Positions 1 to 9,452 are shown, numbered from the stretch's first letter. The stretch is 64,000 nt of DNA from Alphaproteobacteria bacterium (GCA_017983635.1 JAGOBA010000006.1:145416-209415), one strand, 5' to 3'. Notes: generated by a model not told the origin, from the sequence alone. Numbers and translations: made by a program.

Positions 1-112
1 GGACCTTAGAGCGGCGCGCGTAAATCCGCAGTAAGCGGTCCCCATCCGCAACGCCCGACGTTAGCCGGTCATCAAGGAAAAGTCGCCTGTTTCCGCGCTT
101 TCGGCCGATTCT

Positions 113-1090
113 TCAGAGGCGGGCGCTGCGTTTGAGCGGGACGCGGACGCCGGGGGCGGGGCGTTCGCGGAGGACTTCGCGGCGGAAACGGAATTGTTCG
201 GCGGGACGGCCGCCGGCTTTGGCGGTGCGTTTGCCGGTCCGTTCGACCAGGCCGCCGGTTTCGACGAGGCGGCGGAAGTTTTGCTTGTGCAGGTGGATGC
301 CGGAGATGGCTTCGACGGTGCGTTGCAGGTCGAGCAGCGTGAAGGTTGCGTCCATGACTTCGAAAATGACGGGACGGTACTTTAATTTGCCCCGCAGGCG
401 GCCCATGCCGGTCGCTAGGATGCGGCGGTGGTCGAACTGCATCGCCTCGCCGAAGCGCGCCTGCTCAGCGGCGGCGGGGGCGGAGGCCGGTAGGGTGCGT
501 CCGTCGCGGCGGGCTTCGGCGACGAGACCTGCTTCGTACATGAGTTCGTAACGCTCCAGCACTTTCTCTTCGTCCCAGTGCACGCCGTCGAAGCCGAAGC
601 AGAGGCGGGCGCGTTCCCACCGCGCGTCGCGCTCGGCGGCGGCGGCCCAGGCTTCGAGGCGCGGGCGGATTACCGTGTCGATCATCGCCGGGCGTTGCTT
701 GCGCCAATCTTCCCAAGGAAAGAAGTCGTAGGTCGAACGCCAGCGGCCAGAGGCGGAGCCGTCTTCGTTCGCACGCGTTAGGGCGAGATAGCCGACGGAG
801 ACGACGCGCGGACCTTCGCCGGGTTCGAGCACGTGGCGGCCGCGATCGCCGAAGGTGTAGAGTTGCTCCACATAGCCAAGCGACACGCGCGTTTGTTCTT
901 CGACGAGGTTGCGCAGACCGATCTCGAGCGTGCGGTGATGCTCGGGCTCGAATGGTCCGAACGGCAGACCGTCGGACGGTGCCCCCTTCGGATCACGCCG
1001 CACGACCAGCACTTGCGGCGTCTCGTTCGTCACCGTGATGACGCACGCGTTGAGGCCGATGATGACGGTGTTGGGCTGGCGCGGGGGCAT
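113..1090 (-). CDS. Nudix-like / winged-helix transcriptional regulator (NrtR-like NAD regulator)
   Basis: 325 aa. Residues about 8-150 follow a Nudix fold, including a VVRRDP strand and a region aligned with the Nudix box. Residues about 215-310 look like a winged helix ending in a basic GGRPAEQFRFR segment. This two-domain layout is that of NrtR-type regulators, which sense ADP-ribose-like NAD metabolites. The Nudix box is degenerate: the usual REXXEE reads RNLVEE, so hydrolysis is unlikely and ligand sensing more likely. It lies 4 bp after a phosphatase gene in a minus-strand run of three genes. Target genes are not visible here. Family assignment is good; the effector is inference. Confidence 0.75.
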   Translation of the reverse strand: MPPRQPNTVIIGLNACVITVTNETPQVLVVRRDPKGAPSDGLPFGPFEPEHHRTLEIGLRNLVEEQTRVSLGYVEQLYTFGDRGRHVLEPGEGPRVVSVGYLALTRANEDGSASGRWRSTYDFFPWEDWRKQRPAMIDTVIRPRLEAWAAAAERDARWERARLCFGFDGVHWDEEKVLERYELMYEAGLVAEARRDGRTLPASAPAAAEQARFGEAMQFDHRRILATGMGRLRGKLKYRPVIFEVMDATFTLLDLQRTVEAISGIHLHKQNFRRLVETGGLVERTGKRTAKAGGRPAEQFRFRREVLRERPAPGVRVPLKRSARL

Positions 1091-1094
1091 GCGG

Positions 1095-1613
1095 CTACTT
1101 CAGTTCCACAGGCAGCTCGAAGAGGACGCCTTCGAAGACGACTTTCGGGGGCGACATGGCGTCGATGGCATCGACCATGCGGCCGTCGCGTTGGAGCAGG
1201 TGGTCGGCCAGCGCCACGATGCGCGGGTTCGGTTGCGCGTGCGGGGCGCGGGAGCGGAGCAGGTGGGCGATGTCGATTTCGCGGCCGGGCTCATTCAGCA
1301 TGCAGGCGATGGTGAAGGCTGACGCCGTCGAGCGGCTGATGCCGGCCCAACAATGGATCAGCATTGGCCGGCGGCGATCCCAGGTCTTAGCGAAAGCGAT
1401 CAGGTCGCGGACGTGCACTTCGTCGGGCGGGGTGTGTTGAGGACTGCTCGAGGTGATATCGTGCATGCCGAGGCGCAGGTGACGGTGGCCGGAGATTTCC
1501 TCCGGCGTCGGCATGTCGTCGTGCGGGTCGAGCAGCGTGACGAGATGCGACGGGCGCAGGCGTGTGGTGACGCCGGGGACTTTGCTTTTCGGACAGACAT
1601 AGATCGCGGGCAT
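1095..1613 (-). CDS. dual-specificity-like protein tyrosine phosphatase
   Basis: 172 aa, soluble. The signature CX5R loop reads HCWAGISRS at about residues 88-96, giving the nucleophilic Cys and the phosphate-binding Arg. An upstream Asp-containing loop (HDI) could supply the general acid. Alphaproteobacteria commonly carry such small phosphatases annotated only as tyrosine phosphatase family protein; the substrate is unknown. The gene sits between the HD-domain gene (4 bp upstream) and the Nudix-like regulator (4 bp downstream), so the three are probably cotranscribed. The ATG start leaves almost no leader before the P-loop domain, as expected for this short family. Confidence 0.8.
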   Translation of the reverse strand: MPAIYVCPKSKVPGVTTRLRPSHLVTLLDPHDDMPTPEEISGHRHLRLGMHDITSSSPQHTPPDEVHVRDLIAFAKTWDRRRPMLIHCWAGISRSTASAFTIACMLNEPGREIDIAHLLRSRAPHAQPNPRIVALADHLLQRDGRMVDAIDAMSPPKVVFEGVLFELPVELK

Positions 1614-1617
1614 CAGG

Positions 1618-2232
1618 TCAAGCCCGCATGTGGGTTGAAGGGAGCAAGGTCTTGAAGCGCTCGACGAAAGCGGCTTGGGCCTCGCGTGCGGGCACCGGCT
1701 TCAGCTTCAGTGCGGGCAGGCCGCGCGGTGCGCCGAAGAATTCCAGCGCTTCTTCGGCGGCAAAGCCTGCAAGTTGGGTCGCTTCGAAATAAGCAGAGGC
1801 TTTGTCGGCGCGTTTGATGAGCGCGGTCGTGTCTTCGGGAAGTTGCGCGGGTAGACCGAAGCGGACGTGGATCGCGGCGAGCAATTTGTTCTCCAGCGAT
1901 TTGTAGTCGAGACCGACGGCGGCCTTGAACGGGCTGATCAGGTCGCCCACGACATACTCCGGCGCGTCGTGGAGGAGGGCTGCCAGGCGCCAGCGCTGCG
2001 CAATGCCGGGTTTGAGCAACGCAACAATGTCTTCGACAAGCATGCAGTGCTGTGCGACTGAGAACGCGTGGTCGCCGTAGGTTTGGCCGTTCCAGCGCGC
2101 GACACGGGCGAGGCCGTGGGCGATGTCTTCGATCTCGACGTCGAACGGCGAGGGGTCGAGCAGGTCGAGGCGACGGCCTGACAGCATGCGCTGCCAGGCG
2201 CGTGGCTGGGCGGCTCGTTGAAGTTTGGCCAT
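1618..2232 (-). CDS. HD-domain hydrolase, YfbR-like (predicted nucleotide phosphohydrolase)
   Basis: 204 aa from the chosen ATG at 2232 (MAKLQRAAQP). The frame is open further upstream to 2397, but that part runs into the leader of the divergent stress-protein gene. An HD signature (LLHDAPEY) follows an SVAQH histidine motif, and a later Asp-rich helix (IKRADKASAY) completes the HD metal site. Relatives are annotated as HD-domain or YfbR-like 5'-nucleotidases acting on deoxynucleoside monophosphates; the substrate is not proved here. It is the first gene of a three-gene minus-strand run with the phosphatase and the Nudix-like regulator. Confidence 0.75.
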   Translation of the reverse strand: MAKLQRAAQPRAWQRMLSGRRLDLLDPSPFDVEIEDIAHGLARVARWNGQTYGDHAFSVAQHCMLVEDIVALLKPGIAQRWRLAALLHDAPEYVVGDLISPFKAAVGLDYKSLENKLLAAIHVRFGLPAQLPEDTTALIKRADKASAYFEATQLAGFAAEEALEFFGAPRGLPALKLKPVPAREAQAAFVERFKTLLPSTHMRA

Positions 2233-2345
2233 GGCGGCGTGGTAACCCTGTTTGCCGCACTTGTTGACCCCAGCCGCTTGATTCAAGTCAAGGAGGATGC
2301 GTCCGCGAAGGCCTAGATTTGTTATTGGCGAAAAGGAGGGTCCAG

Positions 2346-3212
2346 ATGGCTTATCGCAAAATTCTAGTGCCGCTGATGGGCGGCGCACACGATTCACACA
2401 TATTGAGTACGGCGTTCGAGGTTGCCAAAGCGTTCGGGAGCCACGTTTCCGGCGTCTTTGTGCGGCCCGATCCGAGCGAGGTTCTGCCGTATCTGGGCGA
2501 AGGCGTTTCAGCCGGCGTGATCCAAGAGATCATGGATGCGTCGCGCGATGCCGCCAACCGAGCGGCGGCGGTCGCGCGCGGGAATCTGGATGGGGCTGCG
2601 AAGGTTGCAGGTGCTTCCGTGTTCGACGCGGGACAGGCCGGCAACGGCGTCGGCGCATCGTTTCATGTGCGCGACGGGATGTTGGAAGATGTGCTGACCG
2701 AGGAGGCGCGGCTCTCGGATCTTGTGGTGTTCGAAACACCATCGCAAACCAGAGAGGCGATCCTGCAGAGCGCGATCGAGTCGGTGCTGCTCAATGGGCG
2801 CAAGCCGCTGCTGATCGTACCGCACCAGGCGTCGAAGATTGTCGGTGCCAAGGCTGCGATCGGTTGGGACGGCGGTGCGGCGGCGGCGCATGCGATTTCA
2901 GGCGCGATCCCGTTGCTCGCGCGTGCGGAAGGCGTCGAAATATTGAACGTCACAACCGGCCCGATCGATACGGTGCAGATGGACCGTCTGCGCGACTATC
3001 TGCGGTTGCACGGGCTCAGCGTGGTCGAGCACGGGATCAATCCGGGCAGTCAGAGCACGGCGCATGCGCTGATCGACGGGGCGCAACGCGCGGGTGCGGG
3101 ACTGCTCGTGATCGGCGGCTATGGTCATAGCCGGCTTCGCGAAATGGTGCTGGGTGGCGTGACGCGGCACGTGTTTGCGAACGCGACCATGCCCATCTTC
3201 ATGGCGCACTGA
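2346..3212 (+). CDS. universal stress protein with tandem UspA domains
   Basis: 288 aa. Two UspA-type domains occur in tandem, the first starting YRKILVPL (residues 3-10) and the second near residue 150 (AAIGWDGG). The C-terminal ATP-binding signature reads GGYGHSRLREMVLGG, close to the family pattern G-2X-G-9X-G(S/T). A very strong ribosome-binding site (AAAAGGAGGG, 2331-2340) sits 5 nt before the ATG, which sets the start. Such proteins bind nucleotide and support survival under starvation or oxidative stress. The gene is divergent from the HD hydrolase and followed 11 bp later by a small conserved gene. Confidence 0.88.
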   Translation: MAYRKILVPLMGGAHDSHILSTAFEVAKAFGSHVSGVFVRPDPSEVLPYLGEGVSAGVIQEIMDASRDAANRAAAVARGNLDGAAKVAGASVFDAGQAGNGVGASFHVRDGMLEDVLTEEARLSDLVVFETPSQTREAILQSAIESVLLNGRKPLLIVPHQASKIVGAKAAIGWDGGAAAAHAISGAIPLLARAEGVEILNVTTGPIDTVQMDRLRDYLRLHGLSVVEHGINPGSQSTAHALIDGAQRAGAGLLVIGGYGHSRLREMVLGGVTRHVFANATMPIFMAH

Positions 3213-3223
3213 GGGGTACGGTC

Positions 3224-3589
3224 ATGGCGATGTTTCATGTTCGGCTCGAGCTTGCACGTTCTAAGGAGCATCCAAACGGAAGTGCGCGTCACGGCTACGA
3301 GTTCGTGGCGCCGCTCGACGCGCAGGGGCACTTGAGCGCGGAGGAGTGGAAGAAGAGCAAGGCGAAGTGCACGGTGAGACGCTTCAGTGCCGGTGAGGGC
3401 GACGAGCACGGGTTGCTCATCGATGTCGGGCGTGGCTGGCACTTCGACTATGATGCGGGCAGCCGTGAGGACGACGAGCCGCTGTACAAACTCGACCGGC
3501 ACACGATCAAGCAGGGCGAGTACCTGTCGATCACCGAGCACGATGGGGTGATGCGGACATTCAAGGTTGTGAGCGTCACGGCGGTTTAG
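3224..3589 (+). CDS. conserved hypothetical protein
   Basis: 121 aa with no signal peptide or membrane segment. The N-terminal half (residues 5-60) contains ARSKEHPNGSARHGYEFVAPLD and then a region rich in Lys and Glu. The C-terminal half is acidic and beta-rich, with GEYLSITEHDG and FKVVSV strands. I do not recognise a characterised family. It starts 11 bp after the stress-protein stop codon and is probably cotranscribed with it. Codon use matches its neighbours. Confidence 0.7.
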   Translation: MAMFHVRLELARSKEHPNGSARHGYEFVAPLDAQGHLSAEEWKKSKAKCTVRRFSAGEGDEHGLLIDVGRGWHFDYDAGSREDDEPLYKLDRHTIKQGEYLSITEHDGVMRTFKVVSVTAV

Positions 3590-3654
3590 GATTCCCAAGC
3601 GTAAAGCAGCGGCCGGCATAGAGCGCTTGCCATGGGGCAGGGTCTTGCATCAGA

Positions 3655-3669
3655 CTGACAAATTGTCAG
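3655..3669. promoter_or_regulatory. perfect palindrome upstream of the monooxygenase (operator candidate)
   Basis: CTGACAA-A-TTGTCAG is a 15-bp perfect inverted repeat with a 1-nt centre. It lies 24 bp before the monooxygenase ATG. Size, symmetry and TGACA half-sites fit a TetR-like or similar dimeric repressor site. No regulator gene is adjacent, so the link is inference. Confidence 0.45.
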
Positions 3670-3693
3670 ACCATTGAACGCGAGACTTTCGAC

Positions 3694-5508
<1,815 letters not shown>

Positions 5509-5561
5509 GGCTTGGCAGTCTTTGGCAGTCTTTGGTATTCTCTCCGAAGCGAGGTTCGACC

Positions 5562-5801
5562 ATGGTTACAATGAACGTCTCTCTGCCGGAAAAGATGAAG
5601 AAGCGCGTGTTGGAACGTATTGCGCGCGGCAACTACGCCAACGCGAGCGATTACGTGCGCGACCTCATTCGCCGGGACATCGAGGGTCGGTCGGCACTTG
5701 TGGCGGGACTTCGCAAGGGCGAGGCCAGCGGCGTTAGCTCCCGGCAAGTTCCGGAGATTTTCGCTGCCGTGAAGCGCGCGCGAGCACGCAAGAGTGCCTA
5801 G
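5562..5801 (+). CDS. parD: ParD-type ribbon-helix-helix antitoxin
   Basis: 79 aa. The start is MVTMNVSLPEKMKKRV, a typical ParD N-terminal strand and helix, followed by GNYANASDYVRDLIRRDIE and a C-terminal toxin-binding tail. ParD normally binds its own promoter and neutralises ParE. The reading frame is intact. Its stop codon overlaps the GTG start of a ParE-like frame, the usual parDE arrangement, but that partner is broken. The upstream open frame into the monooxygenase end is not needed; the ATG at 5562 aligns with family starts. Confidence 0.85.
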   Translation: MVTMNVSLPEKMKKRVLERIARGNYANASDYVRDLIRRDIEGRSALVAGLRKGEASGVSSRQVPEIFAAVKRARARKSA

Positions 5802-6000
5802 CTATCGGCTCTCTCGGGCAGCCGACAACGATGTTCAAGCGATCGCTCAATATACGCTGGACAATTGGAGCGCGTTGCAGGCCGAGCGATTTGGGTCTGC
5901 ACGCGGTATTCGAACGCGTTGCAAGCAATCCGTCGCTAGGTATCTCCAGCGGTGATGTGCGGATGGTGTTGCCACGGCGCGCGCCGCGGCAAAGTTCCCT
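5794..6000 (+). pseudogene. frameshifted and truncated parE toxin
   Basis: From GTG 5794 the frame reads PSYRLSRAADNDVQAI and AQYTLDNWSALQAERF, a standard ParE N-terminus. After about 5890 the homology jumps to another frame, which continues LGLHAVFERVASNPSLG and ISSGDVRMVLPRRAP, the ParE middle region. No frame supplies the final strands (the usual arginine-rich HVIFY-like segment), and about 20 bp later the convergent transporter ends. So there is a one-base-type frameshift plus loss of the C-terminus. The toxin is very unlikely to be functional. The 3' boundary is approximate. Confidence 0.8.
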
Positions 6001-6019
6001 TGCGGCATTCTCCAGACCG

Positions 6020-7339
6020 CTAGTCGCGTTTACTCCCACCCCAGCGGAATGGTGTGCGCCATTTCGGCGGCTCAATCTCGCCCCGGGACGATTTCAGCGC
6101 GAGGCCAATGATCGTACCGACAGCAATCGCGACAGTAAGATCGGCAAAAACGGTCAAAGTAGCCGTGATTAGCAGGAGCGCGAGATCGGCTCGCGGCAGG
6201 CTAAGGCGTGCGGGCCAACGGTGCGGCTCGCTCATCGTCCAAGCCGTGACGATCAACAAGGCGGCAAGCGCTGGAAGCGCAAGCCCCCCTGCCAACGGCG
6301 AAGCGAAGAGCAAAGCCCCAAGAATGAAAAGCGCATGGGCCATGCCGGCAACCGGTGTTCGCCCTCCAGCATTTACATTTGTTGCCGTGCGCGCGATGGC
6401 TCCCGTTGCCGGTAAGCCTCCGAACAAAGGTGAGGCGATGTTGGCCATGCCTTGTGCGATCAGCTCGGCGTCCGACCGATGCGCAGCACCTATCATGCGG
6501 TCGGCGACGATGGCCGAAAGAAGGGACTCGACGCCCGCCAAAAAGGCAATCGTCAGCGCCGACGGCAGGAGACCCGCGAGCATCGCAAAGCTCATTGTTG
6601 GCAATTGAGGCCAGGACAGCCCTTGCGGTAGCGCGCCGTAGTGCCCAGCCACGGTCTCGACCGACGGCAGTGTGACCGCCGCAGCCGCGCTCGCAATGGC
6701 GACCACGATGACCAACCACGGAATTCTCGGTGCCAGCCGTCGCAACGTCAGCATAGCCGCGATGCAAACGACACCCATACCCACTGCAGCCGCGTCGACC
6801 GTATTGCGCATGGCCCAGAGCCCTTCAACCTTGGGCACAAACGCCGCCGGTAGAGCCGCGCCAGTCATCCCGGCAAGGTCCTTCACTTGGGCGACCGCAA
6901 TGACGATCGCGATGCCCACCGTGAACCCCTCAATGACGGGTTCTGGGACGTGCCGGATCAGCCGTCCGGCGCGTAGCAGCCCGGCAGCGAGCAGAATAAT
7001 CCCCGCCATCAACGTTGCAAGGATCAGCCCGTCGTAGCCGTGGTCATGAATGATGGCATACACCACCACGATGAAGGCACCGGTTGGACCGCCTATCTGA
7101 ACCCGACTGCCGCCCAAGGCGGAAATGAGGAAACCGGCAACAATGGCCGTGACCAATCCAGCAGCGGGCTGCGCTCCCGACGCGATCGCAATGGCGATAC
7201 TAAGCGGCAACGCGACCAATGCGACGGTCAGCCCTGCCAGCAAATCGGCTATGAACTGACGCAGGGAATAGTCGTTGAGAGTTGTCAATATTTTTGGCTT
7301 CACGCGGCACACCATACATCGCGCCGTACCAGTGCACAT
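6020..7339 (-). CDS. SulP-family anion transporter lacking a STAS domain
   Basis: 439 aa, about 10-12 hydrophobic segments. The SulP opening DLLAGLTVALVALPLSIAIAIASGA and the glycine-rich GGSRVQIGGPTGAFIVVVYAI region are clear. A later ESLLSAIVADRMIGAAHRSDAELIAQG segment is also family-typical. SulP proteins carry sulfate, bicarbonate or dicarboxylates across the inner membrane. The usual cytoplasmic C-terminal STAS domain is missing: the protein ends about 20 residues after the last membrane span, so it is a short form. The ATG at 7315 (MVCRVKPKILTTL) is an equally possible start. It is convergent with the parDE remnant. Confidence 0.85.
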   Translation of the reverse strand: MCTGTARCMVCRVKPKILTTLNDYSLRQFIADLLAGLTVALVALPLSIAIAIASGAQPAAGLVTAIVAGFLISALGGSRVQIGGPTGAFIVVVYAIIHDHGYDGLILATLMAGIILLAAGLLRAGRLIRHVPEPVIEGFTVGIAIVIAVAQVKDLAGMTGAALPAAFVPKVEGLWAMRNTVDAAAVGMGVVCIAAMLTLRRLAPRIPWLVIVVAIASAAAAVTLPSVETVAGHYGALPQGLSWPQLPTMSFAMLAGLLPSALTIAFLAGVESLLSAIVADRMIGAAHRSDAELIAQGMANIASPLFGGLPATGAIARTATNVNAGGRTPVAGMAHALFILGALLFASPLAGGLALPALAALLIVTAWTMSEPHRWPARLSLPRADLALLLITATLTVFADLTVAIAVGTIIGLALKSSRGEIEPPKWRTPFRWGGSKRD

Positions 7340-7420
7340 CCGAAAAAGGCCCCAGAACTCGCCTTGGCACGTTTGAACTGCCGCCTCCTCCGTTCTTCGC
7401 CATGGCTGTCAAAAATACTC

Positions 7421-7458
7421 GTCATGGCCGCGCTTGACCGGTCAAGCACGGCCATGAC
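7421..7458. repeat. near-perfect 38-bp palindrome (REP-like)
   Basis: Two 19-bp arms meet directly. The left arm is GTCATGGCCGCGCTTGACC and its complement follows with a single mismatch. It sits in the 138-bp gap between the start of the SulP gene and the end of the DUF1330 gene, both on the minus strand. Similar GGCC-rich palindromes are scattered in many alphaproteobacterial genomes. It could also end transcription of the DUF1330 gene, although no T-run follows. Confidence 0.6.
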
Positions 7459-7477
7459 AACATTTTCTTGGTTTGCT

Positions 7478-7918
7478 CTAAGCGAAGCCCGTTCCAAGTT
7501 CCAACGGGGCGAATCTTACCAAGCGGCTCGTCTGAACGGCGGCTTGCCGATGGATGACGGCTTGTTTGTAGTCGGCGTCGGTGATCATGGCCAGGAAAGC
7601 GGCGGCGTTGGGGTAGAAGGCGATGAAGCCCAGGTCCCATTGTTCGCCGATGCTGCTGGGGCCGGTCACCATCGCTTCGAACTTGCCGCGCCAGATCGTC
7701 TTGCCGCCGACGCGGGTGAAGACGCGTTCGCTGGTGCGGCCGTACTCGGCGTAGGCTTGCTCACCGGTGAGGCCGCGGTGCTCGTGGCCGTGGCCCGTTG
7801 GATATTGCGCACGGTCGCGATAGCGGATCAGGTTCAGCATGTTGATCGGCGTGTTGCGCGGCAGCGCTTTGAACGCGTCGAAGTTGGCGCGCGTCGGATC
7901 GATGAAGAATTCTTCCAT
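7478..7918 (-). CDS. DUF1330-family protein
   Basis: 146 aa. The segments NTPINMLNLIRYRDRAQYP, TGEQAYAEYGR and LGFIAFYPNAAAFLAMITDADYKQAVIHRQAAV match the DUF1330 family, a dimeric alpha+beta-barrel-like fold related to YCII and ABM domains. No catalytic function is established for the family. It starts 11 bp after the alpha/beta-hydrolase stop on the same strand, so the two are probably cotranscribed, hinting at a shared small-molecule role. Confidence 0.75.
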   Translation of the reverse strand: MEEFFIDPTRANFDAFKALPRNTPINMLNLIRYRDRAQYPTGHGHEHRGLTGEQAYAEYGRTSERVFTRVGGKTIWRGKFEAMVTGPSSIGEQWDLGFIAFYPNAAAFLAMITDADYKQAVIHRQAAVQTSRLVRFAPLELGTGFA

Positions 7919-7929
7919 GGGCTTGTTCC

Positions 7930-8796
7930 TCAGAGAAACGCGCGCAGTTCGGCGACGAACCTTTCGAACTGATCATGGTGCAGCCAGTGGGCAGCGTTTT
8001 GGAAGGTCATGACGCGTGCGTGCTTAAAGTGTTTGGCGCGGCCGTCTTTTTCCGGGTTCGAGGCCCAGCTTTCGGCGCCGTACATGAGCAGCGTCGGGCA
8101 TTCGATGGCAGCCCAGAGCGTCTCGACGTCGCTTTCGGCCATGTCGAGCGGGCCGAAGACGCGCATGTAGGGATCGAACTTCCAGCTGTAGGTGCCGTCT
8201 TCGTTTTGGCTGACGCCGTGAATGGTGAGGTGGCGCGCTTGCTCGTCCGACAGGTGCTTGTTCGCTTCCTTCATGCGCATGAAGGCGTCGTCGATCGAGG
8301 GATAGCGATGCGGGCTGCGGCCGGCGACGCCGCGTTTGGCCTCGATCCAATCGCGCAGACGTTTGGCCATCGGGATCGCCATGCGCTCGGCGCGCATCTT
8401 GGGGCTGGGGCCGAGGCCTTCGATTGCGACCAGCTTCTTCACGTTCTGCGGATAGACGCCCGCGTAGCGTAGCGCGATGTTGCCGCCGAAGGAGTGTGCG
8501 ACGATCGAGACCGGCGCGAGCTTCAGCTGATGGATCAGTTGCGCCAGGTCGTAGAGGTTGGCCATGCCGCTGTAATCGCCGTCCGGCGACCAGTCGCTGT
8601 CGCCGTGACCGCGCAGATCGGGCGCGATGATGTGCCAATCCTTGCGCAGCGCTTCGGCTGTCCAGTCCCAACTCCGCGAATGATCGCGCCCGCCGTGCAG
8701 TAGAATCAGCGGCGGCGCATCCGGGTTGCCCCAGTCAACATAGCGAAGACGGAGGCGCTGAGAGATGTAACTGTGCGAGGCGGGACCTGTGATCAT
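7930..8796 (-). CDS. alpha/beta-hydrolase fold protein
   Basis: 288 aa. The oxyanion motif LLHGGRDHSRSWD (from about residue 32) is followed by the nucleophile elbow AHSFGG with Ser102. A conserved APDLRGHGDSDW segment lies at about 58-69. The C-terminal part gives LLMYGAESW and the catalytic-His region NAAHWLHHDQ. The acid before the His is ambiguous, because the usual Asp loop reads GAESW. Substrates could be esters, epoxides or haloalkanes. It precedes the DUF1330 gene by 11 bp. Confidence 0.83.
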   Translation of the reverse strand: MITGPASHSYISQRLRLRYVDWGNPDAPPLILLHGGRDHSRSWDWTAEALRKDWHIIAPDLRGHGDSDWSPDGDYSGMANLYDLAQLIHQLKLAPVSIVAHSFGGNIALRYAGVYPQNVKKLVAIEGLGPSPKMRAERMAIPMAKRLRDWIEAKRGVAGRSPHRYPSIDDAFMRMKEANKHLSDEQARHLTIHGVSQNEDGTYSWKFDPYMRVFGPLDMAESDVETLWAAIECPTLLMYGAESWASNPEKDGRAKHFKHARVMTFQNAAHWLHHDQFERFVAELRAFL

Positions 8797-8813
8797 GCGC
8801 GCTTCATAGCGTG

Positions 8814-9006
8814 TCAGGCGACCAAAGTGAAACCCGCGGCAGCGAAATGGTGGTCGAACGTGAAGGCCAGGCGGATGCGCGCTCGCTTCATGATGACGAA
8901 GCTCGTAGCGTCAACCGCCGAGCGTTTGTGCAGAGTGGGGCGTCGGAGAGGGGGCGAGCGCGACCCAAGCGCCGCTGTCGACGAACGTCGGCTCGCGTTG
9001 CCGCAT
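8814..9006 (-). pseudogene. internally deleted VapC-like PIN toxin
   Basis: The ATG at 9006 overlaps the antitoxin stop (TGATG) and opens MRQREPTFVDSGAWVALA, a typical PIN-domain first strand with its catalytic Asp. That frame soon stops. About 60 codons later than expected, in another frame, the sequence gives VDATSFVIMKRARIRLAFTF and DHHFAAAGFTLVA before a stop, the normal C-terminus of VapC-type PIN proteins. The whole remnant is 193 bp against about 390 for a full gene, so the centre is deleted and the frame is lost. Confidence 0.78.
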
Positions 9007-9215
9007 CAGGGTTCGTCGTGGACGGTGTCGTGTCCAAGCGAGGTTCGCCGCGGCTCTCCGTCCCAAATGGCGACGGGGCCGCCGCTCTTCGGCTTGAGCA
9101 CGGTTTTGCGCACAGCCTCACGCACCAAATCGGCGACGCTGCGGCCCGAACGTGCGGCCGCCTCGCGCAGGGCGGCGAGTTCTTCCTTGCGAAGAAGGAC
9201 ATGGGTCTTTTCCAT
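9006..9215 (-). CDS. VapB-like ribbon-helix-helix antitoxin
   Basis: 69 aa from ATG 9215 (MEKTHVLLRKEEL). The pattern of an N-terminal strand, then AALREAAARSGRSVADLVREAVRK, then an extended acidic tail is that of small RHH antitoxins paired with PIN toxins. In-frame ATGs at 9224 and 9245 are also possible. The start region lies inside an 11-bp-arm inverted repeat, which suggests autoregulation. The partner toxin downstream is deleted internally, so this is an orphan antitoxin. Confidence 0.75.
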   Translation of the reverse strand: MEKTHVLLRKEELAALREAAARSGRSVADLVREAVRKTVLKPKSGGPVAIWDGEPRRTSLGHDTVHDEP

Positions 9216-9247
9216 ATGTGTCATCTTGCAGGAGATATGACACATAT
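9214..9247. promoter_or_regulatory. inverted repeat over the antitoxin start (operator candidate)
   Basis: ATATGTGTCAT (9214-9224) and ATGACACATAT (9237-9247) are perfect 11-bp arms separated by 12 bp. The repeat covers the translation-start region of the RHH antitoxin, the usual place for toxin-antitoxin autoregulation. Confidence 0.6.
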
Positions 9248-9257
9248 CAAGGCGGAG

Positions 9258-9452
9258 CTACTCGATCCGTCGGCCGTCGGTGTCGACGCGGATCGGGTAG
9301 CCGGCGACAAAGGTCTTTTGTACGTCGAGGATTTCGTCGACGGGGCGCTGGCGCTCGTGGGCGCTGATCGCGGACCAGGCGAAGGCGGTGCCGACGACGG
9401 CGCGCGTTATGGTGCCGATTGCGGTCGTGATGTGCGCGGAGCTTATGGCCAT
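9258..9452 (-). CDS. small hypothetical protein
   Basis: 64 aa. A good ribosome-binding site (AAGGGGAGAG) lies 6 nt before ATG 9452, the main support for a real gene. Residues 5-27 are mildly hydrophobic (TTAIGTITRAVVGTAFAWSAIS), followed by a polar C-terminus with FVAGYPIRVDTDGRRIE. No family recognised. It could be a small membrane-associated or exported protein. It is transcribed toward the VapB-like antitoxin. Confidence 0.45.
   Translation of the reverse strand: MAISSAHITTAIGTITRAVVGTAFAWSAISAHERQRPVDEILDVQKTFVAGYPIRVDTDGRRIE

Noticed and set aside
1..112. Gene fragment at the left edge
   Set aside because: No frame gives a recognisable protein end; it is probably intergenic sequence after the Nudix-like gene.
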